Positions 44,529-53,313 of a stretch of DNA of 64,000 nucleotides are shown here, in pieces (the first letter of the stretch is position 1; the number at the start of each line of letters is the position of its first letter). This DNA comes from Erysipelotrichales bacterium (GTDB lineage: Bacteria > Bacillota_I > Bacilli_A > Erysipelotrichales > Erysipelotrichaceae). The position numbers and the translations under genes were made by a program. Location: NCBI GenBank assembly GCA_910576855.1, contig CAJTJP010000010.1:1-64000 (forward strand). The letters run 5' to 3'. The notes below the pieces were generated by a model. It worked only from the letters and a program-made list of their open reading frames with translations. It did not search any database and had not been told where the DNA came from.

Positions 44529-45453
44529 ATGCTGTATTTAAAAAGAAAAATAGATACTTTTCTGGCTTCATGGAAAACCGATGCAGACAGAAAGCCGATC
44601 CTTGTAAAAGGACCGCGTCAGGTCGGAAAAACAGAATCTGTCAATCGCTTCGCTGCTTTGAACTATCAGTCTGTGATATATATCAATTTTGTCGAGGAAC
44701 CGAAATATAAAACAATTACTGCAGACGGATATAAAGCAAAGGATATTGTGAAAAACATATCAAGACTTGATCCGTCGAAACGCTTTATCCCAAATGAAAC
44801 CTTGATTTTTTTTGATGAATTACAGGAGTTTCCCGAAATTACGACAGCACTTAAATTTTTTAAGCTGGACGGCAGCTTTGATGTGATATGCAGCGGTTCC
44901 ATGCTCGGAATCAATTATAAAAGAATTGAAAGCAACAGTGTCGGTTATAAGACAGATTATGAAATGAGCTCTTTAGATTTTGAGGAATATTTATGGGCAA
45001 AGGGCTATGATGATTCATTTACAGAGGATATGCTCGAACATATGAAGCAGTTGATTCCGTTTAATCAAGCGGAAATGAATGTATGTTCCTCGCTGTTTCT
45101 TGATTTCTGTATATAGGCGGTATGCCGGCCGTAATCTGTGAATATATTGAAAAGGATACTTTCGAAGGCTCGACATCCATACAAAAGCAGCTGCTTTCCG
45201 ATTATAAAGAGGATATCAGAAAATATGCAGAAGGCATGAAATCGTTCGTACCGCGAATTCATTGATTCCTATTGAAATAAAAGCAAATAACGGTGCCGCA
45301 AAATCGTTAAGAACTTTAATCAACAGTGATCATTATGCGGATATCAGCTTTGGTATCAAGCTTACGGGAGGGAATATCGGTTATGCCGATCATATCTATA
45401 CGTATCCTTATTTCTGTGCCTTTTTATTAAAGCGATGCTTGGCATCTCAATAA
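44529..45453 (+). pseudogene. Decayed AAA/DUF4143-type ATPase gene
   Basis: The first 196 codons are intact and show a P-loop LVKGPRQVGKTES (about 26-38), a Walker B-like LIFFDELQEFPE and the CSGSMLG sensor. A frameshift near 45113 moves reading to YIGGMPAVICEYIEKD, which ends at TGA near 45264; after a deletion of perhaps 200 codons the C-terminal nuclease-like IPIEIKANNGAAKSL part resumes. Intact relatives are about 430 residues with a DUF4143 C-terminus. It sits between dacF and spoIIAA, with its own repeats and terminator. Confidence 0.85.
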
Positions 45454-45486
45454 ATAAGCATCATCAAACAAGCATTAACTGATTTG

Positions 45487-45516
45487 GCTGCTTCTATACA
45501 CGAGGCAGCTTTTTTC
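45487..45516 (+). terminator. Terminator of decayed ATPase gene
   Basis: The stem gctgc/gcagc is followed by T7. Confidence 0.75.
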
Positions 45517-45837
45517 ATGCTTGAATAAATAGGATTATATTCACTCATTATTAACTGACTATCAGTCGGCTTCCGCTGATAGAATTTAAATCATCGAGGC
45601 TCTCATACATCATTATCTTACTCTTTTGACATCGCTCGACATCTAAAACATTACGCTTTCTTTTAAGACAGGATTACACTTGTGTGTGAAGCTTGCTTAT
45701 GTAATGCTTATCTGCACAAATGCAGCTTTTTTTTCTGCTGTCTGAGTCATGTCTATTTTTTACATGCTTTGTCGAAAGCGTTATCGCATTTGAAAAAGCA
45801 TGATAAGATGAACATGCAGAAAGGAATGATTGTTTTG
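45517..45837. other. Gap before spoIIAA
   Basis: No gene is seen. A perfect hairpin ctatcag/ctgatag lies at 45559-45582 without a T-run. The promoter of spoIIAA should lie here, but I could not identify a convincing sigma H or sigma F match. Confidence 0.4.
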
Positions 45838-46155
45838 ATGAAGCATCAAATGATAGGAGGTACACTGTATTTTTATTTCTACGGTGATTTTGATAATCTG
45901 GCTGTAGCGAAAATCAAGGATACATGTATACAGCTGATCGACCATTTTGAACCGACAGCCGTAAAGATGGATTTTGAGGAAGTCAGCTTTATTGACAGTA
46001 CCGGTATCGGCTTTGTTCTGGCGCGATACAAGCAGTTAAAGAAGCTTGGAAGTGAACTGATTTTATGTAACTTATCAAGGGCAAATCAGACGTTATTTCA
46101 TATGTCCGGGATATTTCAGATCATTTCCTATGAGAGAAGCGGGGTAAAACTATGA
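45838..46155 (+). CDS. spoIIAA: Anti-sigma F factor antagonist SpoIIAA
   Basis: A 105-residue STAS-domain protein. The phosphorylated serine is in FIDSTGIGFVLARYKQLKKLG, the family signature, followed by FHMSGIFQIISYE. Unphosphorylated SpoIIAA binds SpoIIAB and frees sigma F in the forespore. The start is uncertain: ATG 45838 is twelve bases after agaaagga, and TTG 45835 is also possible. The stop overlaps the spoIIAB start, as in Bacillus. Confidence 0.92.
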   Translation: MKHQMIGGTLYFYFYGDFDNLAVAKIKDTCIQLIDHFEPTAVKMDFEEVSFIDSTGIGFVLARYKQLKKLGSELILCNLSRANQTLFHMSGIFQIISYERSGVKL

Positions 46156-46592
46156 ATGAGATGACATTGAGATTTTTCAGCAAGCCGGTAAACGAGCCGT
46201 TTGCGCGAACAAGCATCGTAGCCTTTTTAATGCCGTTGAATCCAAGCGTAGAGGAAATCATGGAAATTAAAACGATGGTTGCGGAGGCAGTTACCAATGC
46301 GATGATTCACGGTTATGAGGGGCGTGAGGACGGCATTATTGAAATCAAGGCCGCATATGATGAAAATAGCACACTGACCTTGACAGTACAGGATGAGGGC
46401 TGCGGTATTGCCGATATTGAGCTTGCGATGCAGCCGCTTTACACCAGCAAGGCATATTTAGAGCGTTCGGGGATGGGAATGACGATTATGGATACCTTCG
46501 CTGATGATTTTAAGGTGAACAGCAGCGAGGGCAACGGTTGTATAGTACAGATGCGTAAACAGCTTCATGGACAAACAGAACCCGCTCACTAA
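46152..46592 (+). CDS. spoIIAB: Anti-sigma F factor SpoIIAB
   Basis: A 146-residue GHKL ATPase/kinase. The N box is AEAVTNAMIHGYEG (about 44-57), G1 is QDEGCGIAD and G2 is LERSGMGMTIM. It binds and inhibits sigma F or, using ATP, phosphorylates SpoIIAA. The first four bases overlap the end of spoIIAA and the last 26 overlap sigF, so the three proteins are translated in a coupled manner, keeping their ratio fixed. Confidence 0.95.
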   Translation: MNEMTLRFFSKPVNEPFARTSIVAFLMPLNPSVEEIMEIKTMVAEAVTNAMIHGYEGREDGIIEIKAAYDENSTLTLTVQDEGCGIADIELAMQPLYTSKAYLERSGMGMTIMDTFADDFKVNSSEGNGCIVQMRKQLHGQTEPAH

Positions 46593-47298
46593 TGAGGAGC
46601 TGATTGCCGAAATAAAAAAAGGGGATGAGGAGGCAAAAGAGGAATTTGTAAGACGCAATACACCATTGATTTACGCATTGCTGAAACGATTTCACAAGCC
46701 TAAGGGGACAAATGAGGATTTATTTCAAATCGGCTGTATCGGCTTGATGAAGGCGTTGAATCACTTTGATTTCAGCTATCAGGTGAAATTTTCCACCTAT
46801 GCCGTACCGATTATTCTGGGTGAAATCAAGCGGTATTTCCGTGATGAGGGCAGCATGCGTATATCACGTTCGCTGAAGGAAGGCTATTTGGCGATGGTAA
46901 AGGCGAAAGAGGAGCTTGTACAGGTATTAGGCAGAGAAGCAACCTATCAGGAAATCGCCGATCATCTTCATATTGATGTCAGCGATGTCATCTTAGCCTT
47001 TGAAGCGAATCAATTCGTTTATTCCCTCGATGAAACGATTTATGAAAATGACGGTTCACCGATTCATTTAGAGGATAAGGTAACGAAGCAGAAGCAGCGT
47101 GATATCGTACTGGAGTTGGCATTGAAAAAAGAAATGACGCGCTTGGATGAGCGAGAACGACTGCTGATCTATTATCGCTATGAAAAAAATATGAAGCAGG
47201 AGGAAATCGCAAAGCGGCTTCAGGTATCACAAGTTCAGGTCTCACGCTTGGAAAAGAAAATACTGGCGAAGCTGAAGGAACGTCTTGTGAGCGGATAA
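46567..47298 (+). CDS. sigF: Forespore sigma factor SigF
   Basis: A 243-residue sigma-70 family protein. Region 2 reads NTPLIYALLKRFHKPKGTNEDLFQIGCIGLMKAL (about 30-63), region 3 is near GREATYQEIADHLHIDVSDV, and the region 4 helix-turn-helix is KQEEIAKRLQVSQVQVSRLEKK at the C-terminus. It directs early forespore genes and is held by SpoIIAB. Its start lies inside spoIIAB; a terminator follows within 50 bases. Confidence 0.95.
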   Translation: MDKQNPLTNEELIAEIKKGDEEAKEEFVRRNTPLIYALLKRFHKPKGTNEDLFQIGCIGLMKALNHFDFSYQVKFSTYAVPIILGEIKRYFRDEGSMRISRSLKEGYLAMVKAKEELVQVLGREATYQEIADHLHIDVSDVILAFEANQFVYSLDETIYENDGSPIHLEDKVTKQKQRDIVLELALKKEMTRLDERERLLIYYRYEKNMKQEEIAKRLQVSQVQVSRLEKKILAKLKERLVSG

Positions 47299-47307
47299 GC
47301 AATAAAA

Positions 47308-47344
47308 TAAGGTATGAATCCGAATTGAATTCATACCTTTTTTT
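47308..47344 (+). terminator. Terminator of spoIIA operon
   Basis: The 11-bp stem aaggtatgaat/attcatacctt is followed by a T run. Confidence 0.88.
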
Positions 47345-47480
47345 ATTCCTTATGCGAGACTGCCGCCGATCATAATTATCTTTCTTATATTAATAAGGGG
47401 GTGATGTGAAACAGTTTCATTAACAAGCACTGTGAATAAGCAAATCCTAACAGAGAAATCCCGTTTTTTATTTACACTTC

Positions 47481-47741
47481 TTATTTATTTGATTGATCTT
47501 CTTCTAAATCATCAAATAATTGCTTGATATGCACATTAAGCTTTTTCGCAATCAAATATAAGGTGTTCAGTGATATTGTTCTGAACGTATTGCTTTCTAA
47601 ATCACTGATAAAGCCTTCGCTTAAATGGCACAGCTCGGCAAGCTCTGCTTGCTTAAGACCTTGTTGCTTCCGATATTTACGTATGTTTTTACCGACAATG
47701 ATATAAATCACATTGTTGTCGGCCGTTTCTGTATGCTTCAT
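47481..47741 (-). CDS. Small XRE-family regulator
   Basis: An 86-residue protein that is essentially one helix-turn-helix domain: VGKNIRKYRKQQGLKQAELAELCHLSEGFISDLE, then NTLYLIAKKLNVHIKQLF. It is divergent from the AbrB-like gene across about 100 bases, where a dyad (47795-47815) could be the site through which it controls both. A repressor role is inferred. Confidence 0.85.
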   Translation of the reverse strand: MKHTETADNNVIYIIVGKNIRKYRKQQGLKQAELAELCHLSEGFISDLESNTFRTISLNTLYLIAKKLNVHIKQLFDDLEEDQSNK

Positions 47742-47794
47742 ATTTTCACTTCCAATTTTCCCAGTAATATTTTTTCATAAAATAACACATTTAT

Positions 47795-47825
47795 ACTCCG
47801 ACAAATAGTCGAAGTGTGTTATAAT
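47795..47825 (+). promoter_or_regulatory. Dyad and promoter between XRE and AbrB-like genes
   Basis: The dyad act..cgac-aaata-gtcg..agt (47795-47815) overlaps the -35 region of a promoter with TATAAT at 47820-47825. It is a candidate operator. Confidence 0.5.
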
Positions 47826-47843
47826 ATAGGAGAAGAGAGGAGA

Positions 47844-48149
47844 ATGGGTGTAGATATTATGAGTATAAAAAGAAAAGTGGATGACCTCGGAAGAATATGT
47901 ATTCCCTCTGAGCTGCGCAATCAGCTTGGGATCGGGGCAAGTTCAAATGTAGAAATCGATATCCGTGACGACAGTATAATCATAAAACCGACTTCTAATG
48001 ATATTACTGATAAAATCAAATCAAAGATAGAAGTATTTCAAAATCAATTAAAAAGAAATATCGGTAAAAAAGAACGACTGCAGACTGAATATGCTTTAGA
48101 GGTTTTACAGGAATTGTTGAAATCTAATAAAAAGAAGCGAAAGTCGTAA
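47844..48149 (+). CDS. AbrB/SpoVT-type DNA-binding protein
   Basis: About 101 residues. The swapped-hairpin DNA-binding domain reads KRKVDDLGRICIPSELRNQLGIGASSNVEIDI, followed by IIIKPT and a charged helical tail ending KSNKKKRKS. AbrB-type proteins bind DNA as dimers or tetramers and act as transition-state regulators. ATG 47844 has gagagg close before it; ATG 47859 gives the shorter, family-typical start. It is divergent from a small XRE gene. Confidence 0.85.
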   Translation: MGVDIMSIKRKVDDLGRICIPSELRNQLGIGASSNVEIDIRDDSIIIKPTSNDITDKIKSKIEVFQNQLKRNIGKKERLQTEYALEVLQELLKSNKKKRKS

Positions 48150-48250
48150 TAAAATCAAGGGTGTTGCAGTCAGATCGTTTTTCAGTGTATCTTTTTTATG
48201 TGAAAGAAAAGCACCTGCAGCAATCAAATCGATGTGTAATAAAGCGCAAA

Positions 48251-48279
48251 TAAAAAGCTTCATTGCGAAGCTTTTTTTG
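48251..48279. terminator. Terminator between AbrB-like and hemolysin III-type genes
   Basis: The stem aaaaagcttc/gaagctttttt is T-rich on both strands. Confidence 0.8.
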
Positions 48280-48280
48280 T

Positions 48281-48940
48281 TTACATCAGGAATACGATGG
48301 CGATGATATGGGCTATTGACGCCAACATGATAAAGATATGCCAAATCATATGGAAATAACGATGCTGCGGTTTTGCGTAAAAGAAGGCGCCGATCGTATA
48401 TAGGACACCGCCCAAAACAATCAAAGTGAGAAATAAAGGGGAAGCGACTGACAACAGCTTCGGTAAAAAGAAGATTGCCGTCCAGCCCATTACCATATAG
48501 ATCGTCATCGACAGAATCGGATAGCTGCGCTTTGAAATTGATTTTAATAAGATACCGGCAATTACCATCGTCCATTCTATGATCAACAGAATCACAGCCT
48601 GCCAGCCCTTGACAAGCGTTATCGCAATCGGTGTATAGCTTCCGGCAATCGCCAACAGGATACAGATATGATCCAATTTACGAAACACATATTTCTGTTC
48701 ACTGTCATACGCCATACTGTGATAGATCGTTGAAATCAGAAACATCAGAAACAGACAGATGATGAATACGGACACGCCGAATGAGCGCCACGCATCAGCG
48801 ATACAATAAGAATAAACAGCCGAGAAAGGTAAAAACAACAGACATAAAATTGCCGCAACACCATGCGTAACGGCATTGCCGACCTCTTCGCCGAATGACA
48901 GGTGAAACATATTGCGCATTGTCTTTACTTCCTTTGTCAT
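48281..48940 (-). CDS. Hemolysin III/YqfA-family membrane protein
   Basis: A 219-residue protein with seven hydrophobic segments. PAQR/hemolysin III landmarks are GEEVGNAVTHGVAA near the start, STIYHSMA, RKLDHICILLAIAGSYTPI and, at the end, HMIWHIFIMLASIAH; the His and Asp residues in these motifs coordinate zinc in relatives. ATG 48940 follows aaggagg by nine bases. The name derives from a Bacillus cereus homologue; a haemolytic role is not implied. Confidence 0.9.
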   Translation of the reverse strand: MTKEVKTMRNMFHLSFGEEVGNAVTHGVAAILCLLFLPFSAVYSYCIADAWRSFGVSVFIICLFLMFLISTIYHSMAYDSEQKYVFRKLDHICILLAIAGSYTPIAITLVKGWQAVILLIIEWTMVIAGILLKSISKRSYPILSMTIYMVMGWTAIFFLPKLLSVASPLFLTLIVLGGVLYTIGAFFYAKPQHRYFHMIWHIFIMLASIAHIIAIVFLM

Positions 48941-49065
48941 AAGCCGGTGCCTCCTTAAGTTTGCACTATTGTAACACAGTATACGCAAAACATCAATTTT
49001 GTGTTATAATATATGTTGGATTGAACTGTAATATAAATTTATATGCAAATGACAGGAGGACTGTT

Positions 49066-52017
49066 ATGTTTTTAAAACGAATCGAGCTGCAGGGGTTTAA
49101 GTCCTTTGCCGATAAATCGGTGATTCATTTTGATTCCGATGTAATCGGTATTGTCGGACCGAACGGCTGCGGCAAAAGCAATATCAATGATGCGATTCGC
49201 TGGGTTTTGGGAGAACAGAGTGTAAAAAGCTTACGCGGAAGCAGTATGAGTGATGTTATTTTCAGCGGCTCGACACAGCGTAAGGCAGTAAACACCGCTG
49301 AGGTTACCCTTGTTTTTGATAATTCCAAGCATTATTTAAATGTGGATTATGAGGAAGTGGAGATTACTCGAAGACTGCATCGTCAAAGCGGTGAAGGAGA
49401 ATATTTTATCAATAAAACACCGTGCCGCTTAAAGGATGTCATCAATATCGTTATGGACAGCGGGCTCGGTCGTGATTCCTTATCAATTATCACACAGGGC
49501 AATATCTCAAGCTTTGCGGAGGCTAAGCCGGAGGAGCGCCGTGCATTATTTGAGGAAGCGGCGGGAGTGGCAAAATATAAAAAGCGTAAAAACGAGTCCT
49601 TGTCAAAGCTGAATCGTACACAGGAAAATCTGATGCGTGTAGAGGATATCATCGTTGAATTAGAGCGACAGGTGAATCCTTTAAAGCGTCAAGCGAAAAA
49701 GGCTGAGCAGTATTTGGAAAAGCGCAGTGAGCTGGAAACAATTGAAATCAGTGTAATTGCGGATGAAATCGAACAGCTGAGCGAGCGTATTGAAATATTA
49801 AAGAAAAAGGCTTTTGATTTAGATACGCAAAAGGCAATGCATGAAACAACGATTCAGGTCGAGGATTTAAAAAACAGTGATTTACGAAAAGAGATGTTTC
49901 AGCTGGATCATGAAATCAATCAGCTTCAGGAGGCTTATACTAAGGTCATCAATGAAATATCGGTATTGGAAACGCGTAAGGCCGAATTAGATGAAAAGCG
50001 TAAATATGCACTGGAGTTTGCCGATCGTAAGGAAAAACTGAAGGAATTAAAGGCAATGCTTGAAGAAGCAAGCTATGAATATAAGGATAGAATGAATCGT
50101 TTACAGGATTTACTGCGTGATATCGATTTAAAGAAAAAGCAGCTCAGTGAGGTAGAAGCAAGCCTCAGTGAATGCAGAGGAGAGCATACACAGGCGCTGA
50201 ATTTGATGAATCGCTTGGAAAATCGTCGTGAGGTATTGGAAAATCTTGCGAAGCAGCCGTATAATCATCAGCAGGGGGTCAAGGCAGTGCTGCATAATCA
50301 AAGCGCATTGTTGGGTGTATTAGGTGTTATTTCACAGATCATGAAGCCGCAGATGAATTATGAGGATGCGATATCAAATGCACTGGGCGGAGCGATGTAT
50401 CATATCGTAACCGAGGATGAAGCTGCGGCACGTCATGCGATTACCTTCTTAAAGAAAAATCAGAGCGGAAGGGCAACCTTTTTGCCGCTGAATGTATTAA
50501 GGCCGCGTCATATGAATAACGATCATTTGATGCTGGCGCAGCATACGGCAGGCTTTTTAGGCTGTGCGTGTGATTTTGTCGATAATGAGGAGATCTTTGA
50601 TATTGTAAAGCAGTCATTGTTGGGAAATGTACTTGTCTGTGATAATCTGATCAATGCGAATGAGCTTGCCAAGGTATTAAAATATAATTATAAGATCGTT
50701 ACCTTAGACGGTGATGTCGTACATAAGGGCGGAAGCATGAGCGGCGGTCGCACAAAAAGCGCCGGTTCACCGATGACGATTCAAAAGGAGCTGAATCAAA
50801 TTCTGCAGAGTCTTGAAGGACAGCAGTTAAAGGTAGATTCCTTAGGCAATCAGCTGTATGCGCTGCAAGGGAAGCAGCAGAAGCTTCAGGATGAAGCGGT
50901 GCAGTTACAGATAGCAATCGCCCAGTTGGAGCCGATCGTTGAGGTAAAGCGCACGAAAATGGATCGCTTAAAGGCGGACTATGAACAGCTCGCTCCCGAT
51001 GAAATCGATGAAAATGAAGGAACGATGCAGGATGACCTTGTCGTACAGCTGTCTAAGCTGTATTCTAAGCGTGATGAAACCTTGTCATCGATTCAAAACA
51101 AACGGGAGCGCAGAATGCGCTGCGGCAGTGAGGTCGAGCGAAAAGAGGCGGCAATTCGTCAACTGCGCCGCGATTTGAATATTTTACAGAATGAAGAGCG
51201 CGAAGTAGGAGAAAATAAGGTTAAGGCTGAAACACAGCTGGAAAATGCTTTGGAGCGTTTAAGCTCAACGTATGAGATGACCTATGAATATGCACTGACG
51301 CAGAAGCAGGAAATCGATATTGCCGAAGCAAAGCAGCGAGTGCTCATATTGCGCAAGGAAATTCAACAGCTGGGCAATGTGAATTTAGATGCACCGCAGG
51401 AATATGCAGAGGTAAGCGAGCGCTTCGGCTTCTTAACGAAGCAGCGTGATGACCTGTTGTCTGCCAAGGATAAAATTTTAGAGGCAATCGATGAAATGGA
51501 CGAGGTCATGATTACTCAGTTTCAGGAGATGTTCGATCGCATCAACGGTGAGCTCAATGATGTGTTTCGTACCTTGTTCGGCGGCGGTAAGGCGCGCTTA
51601 TATATGGTCGATCCGCAGGATGTATTGAATACGGGAATTGATATCGATGTACAGCCTCCCGGCAAAACGGTTCAAAACATTCGTTTGTTTTCCGGCGGGG
51701 AAAAGGCATTGATTGCGATTTGTGTCTTATTCTCAATTCTAAAGGCAAGAACGATGCCGCTGTGTATCTTTGATGAGGTTGAGGCTGCACTCGATCAGGC
51801 GAATGTAGAGCGCTTTGCGAAATATATTGCGCGCTTCCGCGGTGAGAGTCAGTTTATCGTCGTAACGCATCGTCCTGGTACGATGGCGCAATGTGATGCA
51901 CTGTACGGTGTTACGATGCAGCAAAACGGTGTATCGCAGCTGTTGAAGGTACGCCTTCAGGATGCGATCAATATGGTGGATCGGGAAAATGATCAACAGA
52001 AGGAAGTGGAAGCATAA
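49066..52017 (+). CDS. smc: Chromosome partition protein SMC, short-armed
   Basis: A 983-residue SMC ATPase. Walker A is GPNGCGKSN (31-39), the hinge spans about 403-560 with QGVKAVLHNQ and GGSMSGGRTKS, the signature is LFSGGEKAL (874-882) and Walker B is CIFDEVEAALD. Typical bacterial SMC proteins have about 1180 residues; here each coiled-coil arm is about 235 residues instead of about 330. It organises and segregates the chromosome with ScpA and ScpB, not seen here. It precedes ftsY with one-base overlap. Confidence 0.95.
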   Translation: MFLKRIELQGFKSFADKSVIHFDSDVIGIVGPNGCGKSNINDAIRWVLGEQSVKSLRGSSMSDVIFSGSTQRKAVNTAEVTLVFDNSKHYLNVDYEEVEITRRLHRQSGEGEYFINKTPCRLKDVINIVMDSGLGRDSLSIITQGNISSFAEAKPEERRALFEEAAGVAKYKKRKNESLSKLNRTQENLMRVEDIIVELERQVNPLKRQAKKAEQYLEKRSELETIEISVIADEIEQLSERIEILKKKAFDLDTQKAMHETTIQVEDLKNSDLRKEMFQLDHEINQLQEAYTKVINEISVLETRKAELDEKRKYALEFADRKEKLKELKAMLEEASYEYKDRMNRLQDLLRDIDLKKKQLSEVEASLSECRGEHTQALNLMNRLENRREVLENLAKQPYNHQQGVKAVLHNQSALLGVLGVISQIMKPQMNYEDAISNALGGAMYHIVTEDEAAARHAITFLKKNQSGRATFLPLNVLRPRHMNNDHLMLAQHTAGFLGCACDFVDNEEIFDIVKQSLLGNVLVCDNLINANELAKVLKYNYKIVTLDGDVVHKGGSMSGGRTKSAGSPMTIQKELNQILQSLEGQQLKVDSLGNQLYALQGKQQKLQDEAVQLQIAIAQLEPIVEVKRTKMDRLKADYEQLAPDEIDENEGTMQDDLVVQLSKLYSKRDETLSSIQNKRERRMRCGSEVERKEAAIRQLRRDLNILQNEEREVGENKVKAETQLENALERLSSTYEMTYEYALTQKQEIDIAEAKQRVLILRKEIQQLGNVNLDAPQEYAEVSERFGFLTKQRDDLLSAKDKILEAIDEMDEVMITQFQEMFDRINGELNDVFRTLFGGGKARLYMVDPQDVLNTGIDIDVQPPGKTVQNIRLFSGGEKALIAICVLFSILKARTMPLCIFDEVEAALDQANVERFAKYIARFRGESQFIVVTHRPGTMAQCDALYGVTMQQNGVSQLLKVRLQDAINMVDRENDQQKEVEA

Positions 52018-52994
52018 TGGGTATATTTTCAAAGCTGAAGCAGGCGTTTGGTTCTAATGAGGATCAGGATCGCTATCTCAGCGGATTAGATAAAAGCAAA
52101 AAATCGTTTTCACAGCGAATTCGTAAGCTGGCCTTAGGCTTTCGCGGCGTCAATGAGGAGTTTTTAGAGGAGCTTATGATTGCGCTGTTGGAGGCCGATA
52201 TCGGAATCAAAACGGCTCAAAAAATCGTTGATGCGGTGGAAAACGAAGCGATGGATCGTCGCCTGAAAACATTTCAAGAGATCAGCGAGTGCTTGGTGGA
52301 ACAAATGGCTGAGCTGTACAATGCGCATGAGGATCGTCCCTTTCAAGAGAATGCAGACGGTCCTACCGTGATTTTGATGGTCGGGGTCAACGGCAGCGGA
52401 AAAACAACGACGACCGCCAAGCTTGCCAAGCGCTTCACGGAAGCAAATAAAAGCGTTGTGCTTGCGGCAGCCGATACATTTCGTGCCGGAGCTGTCGATC
52501 AGCTCGCCAAATGGGCACAGCGTTTAGATCTGCCCTGCATCAAGGGGAGAGAAAACGGCGATCCCAGTGCGGTGTTGGTGGATGCTTGTCGCTATGCCAA
52601 GGAGCATCACGCCGATATCGTGATCGGTGATACCGCAGGACGACTTCAAAATAAAGCGAATCTGATGAAGGAACTGGAAAAGATGAAGCGTGTAACAGCG
52701 AAGGAAATTCCGGGAGCGCCGCATGAGGTATGGCTTGTGATCGATGCGACAACAGGTCAAAACGGAATCTCGCAGGCATCGGTATTTATGGAAACGACCG
52801 ATGTCAGCGGCATTATTTTGACAAAAACGGACGGTACGGCCAAGGGCGGCATCGTAATCGCAATTCGCGATCTTTTGGGCTTGCCGGTAACTTATATCGG
52901 ACTGGGCGAGGGCGTTGACGATCTGCGTCCGTTTGATATCAATGCGTATCTTTACGGCTTATGCGAGGGTATTTTGGACGATGGAGCCGCTTGA
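52017..52994 (+). CDS. ftsY: Signal recognition particle receptor FtsY
   Basis: A 325-residue SRP GTPase. The helical N domain (about 20-100) is followed by the G domain with GVNGSGKTTTTAKLAKRF, DTFRAGAVDQL, DTAGRLQNKANLM and TKTDGTAKGG. There is no long acidic A domain, as usual in Firmicutes. It docks ribosome-SRP complexes at the membrane. The stop overlaps ylxM by 14 bases. The order smc-ftsY-ylxM is conserved in Firmicutes, but ffh does not follow here. Confidence 0.95.
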   Translation: MGIFSKLKQAFGSNEDQDRYLSGLDKSKKSFSQRIRKLALGFRGVNEEFLEELMIALLEADIGIKTAQKIVDAVENEAMDRRLKTFQEISECLVEQMAELYNAHEDRPFQENADGPTVILMVGVNGSGKTTTTAKLAKRFTEANKSVVLAAADTFRAGAVDQLAKWAQRLDLPCIKGRENGDPSAVLVDACRYAKEHHADIVIGDTAGRLQNKANLMKELEKMKRVTAKEIPGAPHEVWLVIDATTGQNGISQASVFMETTDVSGIILTKTDGTAKGGIVIAIRDLLGLPVTYIGLGEGVDDLRPFDINAYLYGLCEGILDDGAA

Positions 52995-53313
52995 TAAGAA
53001 TCTGCGCATGAATGAGCTGCTGGACGCTTATAAAACGCTGTTGACAACGAAGCAGCAGGAAATTTTAAAGCTGTATTATGAGGAGGACTTCTCCTTATCG
53101 GAAATCGGTGAAATACTGAAGATTTCAAGAGCGGCCGTGAGCGATCATTTAAAGCGCAGTGAGAAGGCTTTGACAGATTATGAGGAAAGACTTCAGCTTG
53201 TTGCAGCAAATAAGCGGCGAAGCAAGCTGTATGATGCAATGAGAGGCATGAAAAACAAGCAATTAGATCAGTTTATAAAAGCGCTGGAAGCGATAGATAA
53301 TCAGGAGGATATT
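52981..53313 (+). CDS. ylxM: YlxM (SRP-associated) protein, reading in frame into AckA
   Basis: The 111 codons from ATG 52981 encode a YlxM helix-turn-helix protein: MNELLDAYKTLLTTKQQEI, then YYEEDFSLSEIGEILKISRA and AVSDHLKRSEKAL. There is no stop codon: the frame continues directly into the acetate kinase ATG at 53314. YlxM normally ends at about 110 residues, so its natural stop has been lost or is replaced by this junction. A strong ribosome site (aggaggat) at the end of ylxM suggests that AckA is also started separately. Confidence 0.85.

Noticed and set aside
52915-52980. Longer start of the ylxM-ackA frame
   Set aside because: The extra 22 codons overlap ftsY in another frame and have no ribosome site; ATG 52981 gives the family start.
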